A stretch of 52,526 bases of DNA from CAYJBH01 sp964368815 (GTDB lineage Bacteria; Bacillota; Clostridia; Oscillospirales; Ruminococcaceae). Each line of letters begins with the position of its first letter. The first letter of the stretch is position 1. The stretch spans positions 1 to 52,526 of the forward strand of contig CAYJDA010000016.1 in the NCBI GenBank assembly GCA_964368815.1. Reading direction: 5' to 3'. The translations under genes and the position numbers were made by a program. This document shows positions 8,983 through 16,453 of this stretch, in pieces. Under the pieces are notes generated by a model, which was given only the letters and a program-made list of their open reading frames with translations, did not search any database and had not been told where the DNA came from.

Positions 8983-9348
8983 GTGGCTAAAAATCTTAAT
9001 ATGTCGGTTCTTTTAGATTTCTACGGTGATATGTTAACCGAAAAACAAAGGGATGTAATGGAACAATACTATAATGATGATCTCTCACTTGCAGAGATTG
9101 CACAGGGATTTGGGATTACGCGTCAGGGTGTAAGAGATTCTATAAAGCGTGGTGAAAACTATCTGTTAGAGTTAGAAAGCAAGGTAGGGTTTGCCGCAAA
9201 ATACACCGAAATACAAAAAAGCCTTTCCGAGATAACGCGTCTTGCAAAGGATATTAACTTTTATAACGAGAAAAATTTTACAATGTCGGCTGAAATACGC
9301 CGTAACGCACAGGAAATAGTGCATTTATCCGAGACACTTTACGAATAG
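8983..9348 (+). CDS. ylxM: YlxM/p13-family helix-turn-helix protein
   Basis: A 121-residue protein of the YlxM/UPF0122 family, whose genes usually precede ffh and whose product is linked to the signal recognition particle. The sigma-70 region 4-like helix-turn-helix is at residues 20-55 (LTEKQRDVMEQYYNDDLSLA, then GITRQGVRDSIKRGE). It starts at GTG 8983, with TAGGAGG six bases upstream. Seventeen bases separate it from ffh, so the two are almost certainly co-transcribed. Family and context agree. The biochemical role is only partly known. Confidence 0.92.
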   Translation: MAKNLNMSVLLDFYGDMLTEKQRDVMEQYYNDDLSLAEIAQGFGITRQGVRDSIKRGENYLLELESKVGFAAKYTEIQKSLSEITRLAKDINFYNEKNFTMSAEIRRNAQEIVHLSETLYE

Positions 9349-9365
9349 ATTAACAGAGGTATATT

Positions 9366-10691
9366 TTGGCATTTGAGGGGTTAACACAACGTTTGTCTGA
9401 AACCTTTAAACGATTAAAGGGCAGAGGTAAGTTGTCAGAAAATGATATAAAGATTGCAATGAGGGAGGTTCGGCTTGCCCTATTAGATGCCGACGTTAGC
9501 CTACCTGTTGCTAAAAACTTTATCAACGAGGTTACTCAGCGTGCTATAGGAGCCGAGGTTATGAGTAGTCTTACCCCGGCACAGCAGGTGATTAAAATTG
9601 TTAGTGACGAATTAACTGCACTCATGGGTAGCGAAGTTTCCAGAATACACATTAATTCTAACCCCCCCACCGTGTTGATGTTGTGCGGCCTACAGGGAAC
9701 CGGTAAAACAACTCATGCAGCAAAGCTTGCAAAATATTTTATTAAACAGGGGCATCGTCCATTATTAGTTGCATGTGACATATATCGTCCTGCAGCTATA
9801 GATCAGCTCAAAACTGTTGGAGAATCTGCCGGAGCTACTGTTTTTGAGATGGGTAAAACCAACCCTGTTGAGGTAGCAAAAGCGGGATACAAGTACAGCA
9901 GAGATTATGGAAACGATATTATTATTTTGGATACTGCGGGTCGATTACAGATAGATGGCGAACTCATGCAGGAACTAACCGATATCAAGGAGGCTGTAAA
10001 AGTCGACGAAACCTTGCTTGTTGTGGATTCCATGCTGGGACAGCAGTCGGTATCGGTAGCGAAAGAGTTTCTCGACAAGGTGGGGCTGGACGGAGTTATT
10101 CTTGCAAAGTTAGACGGTGATGCACGAGGAGGTGCGGCACTATCGGTAAAGGCGACAACCGGGAAGCCGATAAAATTTGTTGGTATGGGCGAAAAAATAG
10201 ATGACCTTGAACCGTTCTACCCCGAGAGAATGTCCAGCCGGATACTTGGAATGGGTGATGTTATGTCACTCATTGAAAAGGCTCAGTCGTTAGAGATAGA
10301 GGGTAATTCTTCGGTAGATAATATCTCAAAGGGTAACTTTGACCTTAATGACATGTTAGAACAACTGCAAAGCCTAAAAAAAATGGGCGGAATTGGATCT
10401 ATACTCTCTATGATACCGGGCGCTAACAAGATTAACCCCGACGATGTAGATGAAGATCAGCTAAAATATGTAGAGGCAATCATTAAATCTATGACCAAGA
10501 AGGAGCGAAAGAAACCCTCTATTATCGACCCTAAGCGTAAACGCAGAATTGCGGCAGGAAGCGGTACCGATGTACCACAGGTAAACCGTTTATTAAAGCA
10601 ATATTTCGAAATGGAAAAGATGATGAAACGTTTTTCCAAAAATCCAAAGGCCATGAAGAACATGGCAAGGCAGATGGGCATGTTTAGTTAA
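9366..10691 (+). CDS. ffh: Signal recognition particle GTPase Ffh
   Basis: Ffh binds the SRP RNA and the signal sequences of nascent membrane proteins and docks with FtsY. The 441-residue protein shows the N-terminal helical bundle, the G domain with GLQGTGKTT (G1), DTAGRLQ (G3) and AKLDGDARGG (G4 region), and a methionine-rich M domain (MEKMMKRFSKNPKAMKNMAR). It starts at a TTG after AGAGGT; the next residues AFEGLTQRL match the family start. The SRP RNA gene is not in this window. Identity is certain. Confidence 0.97.
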   Translation: MAFEGLTQRLSETFKRLKGRGKLSENDIKIAMREVRLALLDADVSLPVAKNFINEVTQRAIGAEVMSSLTPAQQVIKIVSDELTALMGSEVSRIHINSNPPTVLMLCGLQGTGKTTHAAKLAKYFIKQGHRPLLVACDIYRPAAIDQLKTVGESAGATVFEMGKTNPVEVAKAGYKYSRDYGNDIIILDTAGRLQIDGELMQELTDIKEAVKVDETLLVVDSMLGQQSVSVAKEFLDKVGLDGVILAKLDGDARGGAALSVKATTGKPIKFVGMGEKIDDLEPFYPERMSSRILGMGDVMSLIEKAQSLEIEGNSSVDNISKGNFDLNDMLEQLQSLKKMGGIGSILSMIPGANKINPDDVDEDQLKYVEAIIKSMTKKERKKPSIIDPKRKRRIAAGSGTDVPQVNRLLKQYFEMEKMMKRFSKNPKAMKNMARQMGMFS

Positions 10692-10721
10692 TAGATGCAC
10701 ATTTTTAGTAAGATCAAAATT

Positions 10722-10753
10722 ACTGAAGAAATAATAGTTGTATTTACTTCAGT
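10722..10753 (+). promoter_or_regulatory. Possible attenuator or mRNA hairpin before rpsP
   Basis: In the 108-base ffh-rpsP gap, ACTGAAG and AAATA pair with CTTCAGT and TATTT (one bulged A, seven-base loop), a 12-pair stem. No T-tract follows directly, so it may be a processing or regulatory hairpin rather than a terminator. Confidence 0.3.
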
Positions 10754-10799
10754 TATTTAGATAAATAATTTTTGAACATATTTGAAAGGAACTAAATCA

Positions 10800-11045
10800 A
10801 TGGCAGTAAAAATTCGTCTGCGCCGTATGGGCGCAAAAAAAGCACCTTTTTATCGTGTAGTTGTAGCCGATTCTCGCTTCCCGCGTGACGGACGTTTTAT
10901 CGAGGAAATTGGCTTTTATGATCCCACAAAGGAGCCTGCAGAGGTGAAGATAGATGCCGACAAGGTACGTAGCTGGTTATCTAACGGTGCTCAACCTACT
11001 GATACTGTGCGCGCATTGTTAAAGCGCCACAACATTTTAGGTTAG
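10800..11045 (+). CDS. rpsP: 30S ribosomal protein bS16
   Basis: An 81-residue small-subunit protein needed for 30S assembly. The conserved start is AVKIRLRRMGAKKAPFYR, followed by VVADSRFPRDGRFIEEIGFYDP. I start at the ATG at 10800 with GAAAGGAAC upstream; a frame extension to 10782 adds six residues that are not part of the family. It opens the rpsP-khpA-rimM-trmD run. Identity is certain. Confidence 0.97.
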   Translation: MAVKIRLRRMGAKKAPFYRVVVADSRFPRDGRFIEEIGFYDPTKEPAEVKIDADKVRSWLSNGAQPTDTVRALLKRHNILG

Positions 11046-11055
11046 AGGTGATTCT

Positions 11056-11286
11056 TTGAAGGAACTACTGATAATAATTGCCCAGGGACTGGTTGAAAAC
11101 AAAGAAGCTGTTTCGGTTACTGAACGACGTGACGAAGATGGTACTATTGTTTTTGGTCTGTCGGTTGCGCCGGAAGACATGGGGCGAGTAATCGGCAAAC
11201 AGGGTAGAATTGCAAAGGCTATTCGCACCGTTATGCGTGCGTCGGCCGTTCGTGGTGGCGAAAAGGTGATTGTTGAGATTGACTAA
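11056..11286 (+). CDS. khpA: KH-domain RNA-binding protein KhpA
   Basis: A 76-residue single KH-domain protein (YlqC/KhpA) with the GXXG loop in VIGKQGRIAKAIRTVM. KhpA and its partner KhpB bind RNA and influence cell elongation and division in Gram-positives. It starts at TTG 11056 after AGAGGTG, ten bases after rpsP, and its last codons overlap the start region of rimM, which suggests coupled translation. The position between rpsP and rimM is the standard one in Firmicutes. Confidence 0.93.
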   Translation: MKELLIIIAQGLVENKEAVSVTERRDEDGTIVFGLSVAPEDMGRVIGKQGRIAKAIRTVMRASAVRGGEKVIVEID

Positions 11287-11785
11287 TCGTATTTATTTAG
11301 GCGATATAACGTCGGCGCACGGCATTTTTGGGGAGGTAAGGTTGCATGTTATTGCTGACTCCCCGGATTTTGCTCGGCAGTTTAAAAAGCTTTACACCGA
11401 ACAAAAAGAATACACGGTGTCGAGCTGTCGCATACATAAAAACGTAGCAATATTAACACTAATAGGGGTGGACAACCGTGAAGCCGCAGAGCGGCTTGTT
11501 GGTTGTTCTCTTTTTTTTGAACGCTGCGATGCCAAACTTAAAAAAGGACAATTCTTTATTGCCGACATTCTTGGCTTTGAGGTTGTTGATGCCGACAGTG
11601 GCGAAACCTACGGATTTCTTACAAGGGTGGATAACCATGGATCAGCCGATGTGTATTATATCGAAAAGGATGGGAAAACACATCTTTTTCCCGCGGCAGA
11701 GCCATTTGTTGATCGCCGAGATTTTGATGAAAAGAAAATTTATATTAGAACTATTCCCGGCATGTTCGATGAGGAAATGTCATGA
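11270..11785 (+). CDS. rimM: Ribosome maturation factor RimM
   Basis: RimM binds S19 and helps 30S head maturation. The N-terminal beta-barrel begins IYLGDITSAHGIFGEVRLHV and the C-terminal PRC barrel includes GQFFIADILGFEVVD and ends with IPGMFDEE. Three in-frame TTG codons (11270, 11273, 11279) all lie inside the khpA end after AAAAGGTG; spacing slightly favours 11279, so the start is uncertain by three codons. The stop overlaps the trmD start by four bases. Confidence 0.93.
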   Translation: MLRLTNRIYLGDITSAHGIFGEVRLHVIADSPDFARQFKKLYTEQKEYTVSSCRIHKNVAILTLIGVDNREAAERLVGCSLFFERCDAKLKKGQFFIADILGFEVVDADSGETYGFLTRVDNHGSADVYYIEKDGKTHLFPAAEPFVDRRDFDEKKIYIRTIPGMFDEEMS

Positions 11786-12441
11786 TTCGTATTGATATAG
11801 CAACGATATTTCCGGAAATATGCAGTCATTTTTTAGCAGAAAGTATCACCGGTCGCGCACAGCAGGCAGGAAAAGTGAATATTCACTACCACAACATTCG
11901 GGACTACAGCGATAACATACATCGCAAAACCGATGATGAACCCTTTGGAGGCGGACACGGTATGATTATGACACCGGAGCCGATAGCACGCTGTTGTGAA
12001 GCAGTGGAGCAAGAGGCCGGTAAACCTCACCGTATTTTTATGACTGCGCAGGGCAAAAGATATGATCAGCAGATTGCAAAAAAACTTGCAAGTTATTCCC
12101 ACATTATGCTAATATGTGGGCGATATGAGGGGATAGACCGCAGAGTTATTGATGCATTTGCCGACGAGGAAATATCGATTGGTGATTTTGTGTTAACCGG
12201 AGGTGAGGCAGCAGCTGTTTGTATCGCTGATAGCATAATTAGACTTCAAGATGGAGTGCTTTCCTTGTCGGAGGGATACATAAACGAAAGTCATTATCGC
12301 CCCGGATATCTTGAACATCCTCAGTATACCCGCCCCGCAATATGGCGCGGAATGGAAGTTCCGGAGGTTTTAAGGGGAGGAAACCATAGCTTAATAGAAA
12401 GGTGGAAGGAGGAGCATAGTGAAAACTCCGAAAAAAAATAA
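11782..12441 (+). CDS. trmD: tRNA (guanine-N1)-methyltransferase TrmD
   Basis: TrmD methylates G37 next to the anticodon using SAM, which prevents frameshifting. The protein has 219 residues and carries the family motifs PFGGGHGMIMTPEPI, the trefoil-knot segment LICGRYEGIDRRV, and SIGDFVLTGGE. It overlaps rimM by four bases (ATGA). Its last 23 bases overlap the start of a 74-aa membrane protein. The usual next gene, rplS, is absent here. It is slightly short at the C-terminus but complete in all core motifs. Confidence 0.96.
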   Translation: MIRIDIATIFPEICSHFLAESITGRAQQAGKVNIHYHNIRDYSDNIHRKTDDEPFGGGHGMIMTPEPIARCCEAVEQEAGKPHRIFMTAQGKRYDQQIAKKLASYSHIMLICGRYEGIDRRVIDAFADEEISIGDFVLTGGEAAAVCIADSIIRLQDGVLSLSEGYINESHYRPGYLEHPQYTRPAIWRGMEVPEVLRGGNHSLIERWKEEHSENSEKK

Positions 12442-12643
12442 AAAAGCTTTATCTATTATTAAAAAAATACTAATCATTTTAGGTTATTCCGTTGCAGCAG
12501 CCTTTTTTGCTGCGGTGCTTGCGGTGCTCAACAGTGGATATCCGGAGCAGGAATTAGGCAGATTGGCGCTGGAAGGGGTTGAGTACACCCTTGCCGAAAT
12601 AGAAAACGGAACATTTTATTTCCTTGATGGAATACTTGAATGA
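12419..12643 (+). CDS. Small single-span membrane protein between trmD and mreC, unknown
   Basis: A 74-residue protein I do not recognise. It has a very basic N-terminus (KTPKKNKKALSIIKK), one hydrophobic helix at about residues 17-40 and a short acidic tail (YTLAEIENGTFYFLDGILE). The charge layout predicts the N-terminus inside and about 35 residues outside. It starts at GTG 12419 after GGAAGGAGGA and overlaps trmD by 23 bases. Its TGA overlaps the mreC ATG, so translation of mreC is probably coupled to it. Placement suggests a role tied to MreC/MreD or the PBP in cell elongation, which is inference only. Confidence 0.75.
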   Translation: MKTPKKNKKALSIIKKILIILGYSVAAAFFAAVLAVLNSGYPEQELGRLALEGVEYTLAEIENGTFYFLDGILE

Positions 12644-13458
12644 AAAATTTCATAAAAAGTAAAAAATTTGCGGTGCTGATTGCAGCGATAATAATTCTGC
12701 CGGTGCTAATCGGATATGCCGGCAGTATTGAAAATCCTGCCTCAGCGCCGCAACGAGTTTTTGTTTCAATAATGACCCCTGCCCTGCGTCTTGCCGAGGC
12801 GGTAGGAGGAAATACCTTGCGCTATATAGATAATTTGTTTAGGGCCGAAGAGCTTGCTAAGGAGAATACCGAGTTAAAGGTGGAGCTTTCATCGTTACAA
12901 AAACAAATTGTTGAGTATGAGAGTATAATAGCACAGCAGAAAAGCGAGGAAGATTTAGACGCATTGCAGCTGCAGCAACCCAACGAAGATTACCTTCCGG
13001 CAACGGTGGTAGGACGTGATCCAATGGCAGGGTTTGAGCTTTTTACCATCAATGTAGGAACAGAGTCGGGAGTTACCGTAGGTAATGCAGTCGTTTCGGT
13101 TGCAGGACTTTGCGGCGTAGTTACCGAAACCGGTATGGGCTACTCTGTGGTTAGAACATTGCTTAGTCCATCGCTAAAGGTGTCTGCTATTCTCAGCAAT
13201 AGCCGGGAAACAGGAATAGTAACCGGAGCGGAGTCTAAGGTGGAGGAAATAACCACACTAACACTACTTTCGAAAAGTACCGAGCTACAGCAATCCGAGC
13301 TGGTTATTACCTCGGGTGAGGGTGGGGTTCTTCCGGAAGGACTTATTATCGGAACGGTGGAGTCGGTAGAGCTTTCGGCAGGCGGAAAAAGTATGACGGC
13401 TATAATTAACACGGCTGAAGATATAAGCAGGGTATCGTCGGTATTTGTTATAATATAG
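12640..13458 (+). CDS. mreC: Rod shape-determining protein MreC
   Basis: MreC is a bitopic membrane scaffold of the elongasome, linking MreB and PBPs. It has one transmembrane helix (residues 11-27), a coiled coil (about 65-105, with EELAKENTELKVELSSLQKQ) and two beta-barrel domains (TVVGRDPMAGFELFTINVG and later VITSGEGGVLPEGLIIGTV). The length, 272 residues, is normal. It is translationally coupled to the upstream 74-aa gene and is ten bases from mreD. Confidence 0.95.
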   Translation: MKNFIKSKKFAVLIAAIIILPVLIGYAGSIENPASAPQRVFVSIMTPALRLAEAVGGNTLRYIDNLFRAEELAKENTELKVELSSLQKQIVEYESIIAQQKSEEDLDALQLQQPNEDYLPATVVGRDPMAGFELFTINVGTESGVTVGNAVVSVAGLCGVVTETGMGYSVVRTLLSPSLKVSAILSNSRETGIVTGAESKVEEITTLTLLSKSTELQQSELVITSGEGGVLPEGLIIGTVESVELSAGGKSMTAIINTAEDISRVSSVFVII

Positions 13459-13467
13459 GATTTAGGT

Positions 13468-14007
13468 ATGAAATTAAACGGTTTAATATGGTTTAAAAAA
13501 GGCTTGTCTTTTGCTATAGCCTGCCTTGTTTTGCCGTTATGCCTGATAGTTCAACAAATACCCGGACTTTTCGTACTTGGTGGAGTTAAACCAATTCTTA
13601 TTCTTCCGGCAGTTATTGCATTTGCATCCCTTTATCGCTCGGCGGCACTTTCTGCAGTTCTCGGCCTTATCTGTGGCCTCGGTTGGGATATACTGGTAGG
13701 TAGGTCGATAGGTTATTTTAGCTTTTTTCTTTTTGCCGTTGCAGTTATTATCCACCATAGGCACCTAAAAACAGATGTAAAGGTCGGCGGATTTATGTTG
13801 GAGGTTACAATTGCGACTGCGCTGTTGTGCCTCATCGAGCTGATATTCTTTAGCTATATGCCGGGTTACGAAACTGTTGCCGATACCTTTTCTAATTTAA
13901 CACTTCCAACCATTCTTTTTACCGGTATTTTTTCCCCTGTTGTTTTTGCCATTTTTAATGCTATTATGCTGTTGAACAATAAAAAGGGGGAAGGCAGTGA
14001 AATATAA
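13468..14007 (+). CDS. mreD: Rod shape-determining protein MreD
   Basis: A 179-residue polytopic membrane protein with about five hydrophobic segments. It includes GLICGLGWDILVGRSIGYFS, the typical MreD region with the conserved aspartate. It partners with MreC in peptidoglycan elongation. The last residues (LNNKKGEGSEI) and the following GTG of the PBP make up the unit copied downstream in the 97-bp triplication. In copies 2 and 3 the corresponding tail reads LNNRKEIGSEI. The stop overlaps the first downstream GTG frame. Confidence 0.92.
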   Translation: MKLNGLIWFKKGLSFAIACLVLPLCLIVQQIPGLFVLGGVKPILILPAVIAFASLYRSAALSAVLGLICGLGWDILVGRSIGYFSFFLFAVAVIIHHRHLKTDVKVGGFMLEVTIATALLCLIELIFFSYMPGYETVADTFSNLTLPTILFTGIFSPVVFAIFNAIMLLNNKKGEGSEI

Positions 14008-14104
14008 AGTAATTGGAATTTTTACAGTTGCTATATTTGCCTTTTTTTCTTTAAGAGCAGTTCAGCAGCTGAACAATCGAAAGGAGATAGGCAGTGAAAT
14101 ATAA
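13997..14104 (+). CDS. 35-codon frame created by the tandem repeat, copy 1
   Basis: GTG 13997 follows GGGGGAAGGCA. The frame encodes the PBP signal-anchor segment (KYKVIGIFTVAIFAFFSLRAV) fused to an mreD-like tail ending GSEI, then TAA. If translated it would be a 35-residue membrane peptide. It may instead only deliver ribosomes to the next start, since stop and next GTG overlap. Expression is unproven. Confidence 0.3.
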   Translation: MKYKVIGIFTVAIFAFFSLRAVQQLNNRKEIGSEI

Positions 14105-14201
14105 AGTAATTGGAATTTTCACAGTTGCTATATTTGCCTTCTTTTCTTTAAGAGCAGTTCAGCAGCTGAACAATCGAAAGGAGATAGGCAGTGAAATATA
14201 A
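14094..14201 (+). CDS. 35-codon frame created by the tandem repeat, copy 2
   Basis: Same product as the copy 1 frame, starting at GTG 14094 with AAAGGAGATA six bases or so upstream. Its stop overlaps the real PBP start at 14191. Expression is unproven. Confidence 0.3.
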   Translation: MKYKVIGIFTVAIFAFFSLRAVQQLNNRKEIGSEI

Positions 14202-16044
14202 AGTAATTGGAATTTTCACAGTTGCTATATTTGCCTTCTTTTCTTTAAGAGCAGTTCAGCTTACCGTTGTTAAGGGTGAAGAGCTGCGTTCTGTTGCACA
14301 GGATACAGTAATGTATCGATATGTTGTGGACTCCGATCGTGGTGAGATACTGGACAGAAATGGTATACCACTTGTTCAAAACGAACTTAGCTTCAATATA
14401 TTGTTGGAGCGAGCCTTCCTTCCACCGGATGAGCTTAACAGCGTGATATATGAGCTATTAGTAATCTGCCGTGAGGAATATTTTATTCCATTTATCTCAG
14501 ATGTTTCTGACGAAGAATTAGTAGAGCTCACAGATCTTTACAACCTGTCGGAATATCCAAAGAGCTTTCAACGCTCTATCTGCGGTATACGCAAAAGGAT
14601 GGAGGAGATGGAGTACAGCTATATTACTCCGTATATATTTGCAGAGGATATATCCCAAAACTTGCTTCATCAAATATCCGAAAACAGTTCTAAACTAATT
14701 GGAGTTAGTATACAGGAGCAGTCGGAACGTGTGGTTATTGACGGAGATTTAATGCCCCATATTCTCGGCAGTGTAGGCCCGATATATCCCGAGGAGTACG
14801 AGACACTTAGCGAGCAGGGTTATGAGCTGGACGACATTCTCGGTCGTGATGGAATAGAAAAAGCAATGGAACCGCTGCTAAAAGGCGATGAGGGAGAGTG
14901 GGTAATTGAACGTAGCCTAAGCGGACAGCAATATACCAGAACCATAATTGAACCGGTAGTTCCGGGCGACACCTTGATGCTGACTATAGACAGCAATCTT
15001 CAAAAAGCTACAACCGAATCTCTCAGACAGGTTATAGATCGGCTTAATGAAAAATTTGGGAATGTTAACGCCGGAGCTGTGGTGGTTATGGAGATTAACA
15101 GCGGCGGTATACTTTCAGCAGTTACAGAACCTACCTATGACCTAAATTTCTATAATGAAAATTATGAAATTCTAGCAAACGATGAACAAAATCCTTTATT
15201 TAACAGGGCTTTTTCGGGGCTGTATCGTCCGGGATCAGCGTTTAAACCTTTGGTTGGAGTAACAGCGCTGAACAATGGAGTAGTATCAAGCTACGATACT
15301 GTATTCTGCACCGGATCATACGGATATTATTCCGACGTTGGTTTTACCCCCGGATGTACCGGCTATCATGGTAGCGTAAATCTACATCGTGCACTACAGC
15401 ATAGCTGCAATGTATATTTTTACGAGATGGGACGAAGACTTGGAATCTATGCCTTTTCCGATGTTGCACTTTCGATGGGTCTCGGTCGATCCACAGGAAT
15501 AGAAGTTCCGGAGGCTACAGGGCTTCTATCTACGCCGGAAAACCGTGAGGCTAAGAATGAGGATTGGTTTGTTGGAGATGTGGTACAGGCGGCAATAGGC
15601 CAGGGAGATATTCTTGTTACCCCTGTTCAGATGGCGGTTTATGCTTCAACCCTTGCAACAGCAGGACAGGTTCCAACCGCACATTTAGTTCAGCAAAGTG
15701 AGCTGACACAGCAATCACCGATAATGTTAGGCAGTTTTGCCTATGAGGAAGTGAAAAACGGAATGGTTGCAGCCTCTTCCACCTTTGAAGCGGCCGACTA
15801 TCTTTCCTTGTTGCCATATGAAGTTGCAACAAAAACAGGAACACCTCAGGCGGCCAACGGAAACTATGATGCAACCATTATAGCGTATGGGCCTGTCGAT
15901 AACCCCGAAATTGCCATAGCGGCAGTGGTGGAAAACGGATCTAACGGATATGAACTGGGCGAGCTTGTAGCTGAAATTTTTCTTGCCTATGAAGAAACAA
16001 AATCCCACCCAACACTTCTCCCGCAATACAATTTGCTACAGTAG
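14191..16044 (+). CDS. mrdA: Class B penicillin-binding protein (PBP2/MrdA type transpeptidase)
   Basis: A peptidoglycan transpeptidase of the elongasome, inferred from its place after mreC-mreD. One N-terminal membrane anchor (residues 2-21) is followed by a dimerisation domain (DSDRGEILDRNGIPLVQN) and the penicillin-binding domain. The active-site serine is residue 349 in GSAFKP, the second motif is SCN (QHSCNVYFYEMG), and the third is KTG (VATKTGTPQ). At 617 residues the length is typical. It starts at the third GTG of the tandem repeat, because the earlier two are out of frame. The type B repeat array begins four bases after the stop. A SpoVD/FtsI role is possible, but no PASTA domain is seen. 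Confidence 0.93.
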   Translation: MKYKVIGIFTVAIFAFFSLRAVQLTVVKGEELRSVAQDTVMYRYVVDSDRGEILDRNGIPLVQNELSFNILLERAFLPPDELNSVIYELLVICREEYFIPFISDVSDEELVELTDLYNLSEYPKSFQRSICGIRKRMEEMEYSYITPYIFAEDISQNLLHQISENSSKLIGVSIQEQSERVVIDGDLMPHILGSVGPIYPEEYETLSEQGYELDDILGRDGIEKAMEPLLKGDEGEWVIERSLSGQQYTRTIIEPVVPGDTLMLTIDSNLQKATTESLRQVIDRLNEKFGNVNAGAVVVMEINSGGILSAVTEPTYDLNFYNENYEILANDEQNPLFNRAFSGLYRPGSAFKPLVGVTALNNGVVSSYDTVFCTGSYGYYSDVGFTPGCTGYHGSVNLHRALQHSCNVYFYEMGRRLGIYAFSDVALSMGLGRSTGIEVPEATGLLSTPENREAKNEDWFVGDVVQAAIGQGDILVTPVQMAVYASTLATAGQVPTAHLVQQSELTQQSPIMLGSFAYEEVKNGMVAASSTFEAADYLSLLPYEVATKTGTPQAANGNYDATIIAYGPVDNPEIAIAAVVENGSNGYELGELVAEIFLAYEETKSHPTLLPQYNLLQ

Positions 16045-16047
16045 CCT

Positions 16048-16390
16048 CAATAGCTCCATAATTTCCGGCTACGCCGAGATTATACGAACTTACCAGTCCG
16101 AGAAATATTATGTTTTTGNNNNNNNNNNNNNNNNNNNNNNNNNNNNNNNNNNNNNNNNNNNNNNNNNNNNNNNNNNNNNNNNNNNNNNNNNNNNNNNNNN
16201 NNNNNNNNNNNNNNNNNNGCAAAATGACGAGGAACCGAGTCAAGTAATATTTCCAATAGCTCCGGCTACGCCGAGATTATACGAACTTACCAGTCCGAGA
16301 AATATTATGTTTTTGCACCAGAGGTGCAAAATGACGAGGAACCGAGTCAAGTAATATTTCCAATAGCTCCGGCTACGCCGGAGATTATAT
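16048..16390. repeat. Structured tandem repeat array, type B, about 107-bp units, interrupted by gap
   Basis: Units run from GAGAAATATTA to CCAGTCC, 107 bases, starting at about 16100 and 16297; a partial copy lies before 16100. Inverted repeats are GAAATATTA/TAATATTTC enclosing TTTTGCACC-aga-GGTGCAAAA and a TGAC...GTCA hairpin. A separate CTCCGGC-tac-GCCGGAG hairpin follows; it is perfect in the last copy and one base shorter in the others. The order of elements equals that of the 7.2 kb array, with different stem sequences. The scaffold gap falls inside a unit. Confidence 0.85.
16119..16218. other. Assembly gap of exactly 100 N
   Basis: The gap starts after TTTTTG of one repeat unit and resumes at GCAAAATGAC of another, so the true missing sequence is probably 10 bases plus a whole number of 107-bp units. 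The repeat is the likely cause of the contig break. Confidence 0.95.
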
Positions 16391-16391
16391 A

Positions 16392-16420
16392 TTGCATATA
16401 CTTGTATAGTATGGTACAAT
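16392..16420 (+). promoter_or_regulatory. Predicted promoter for recX-rimO-pgsA
   Basis: TTGCAT (16392-16397) and TACAAT (16415-16420) are 17 bases apart, 33 bases before recX and directly after the repeat array. Confidence 0.55.
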
Positions 16421-16453
16421 TATTAAAATCGTCCAGTCAACAGGGGGTAAAGG

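Larger units (their letters stand above)
13973..14260 (+). repeat. Three-copy 97-bp tandem repeat across the mreD-PBP junction
   Basis: The block carrying the end of mreD, a ribosome site (AAAGGAGATA) and the first 23 or so codons of the PBP occurs three times. The GTG codons are at 13997, 14094 and 14191, exactly 97 bases apart. Copies 2 and 3 are essentially identical; copy 1 differs at several bases, including its mreD-derived left part. Because 97 is not a multiple of three, each of the first two GTG frames reads through into the mreD tail of the next copy and stops. Confidence 0.93.

Noticed and set aside
15941..16354. Reading frames spanning the N run on both strands
   Set aside because: They only exist because the gap is translated as X, and the flanks are repeat sequence.
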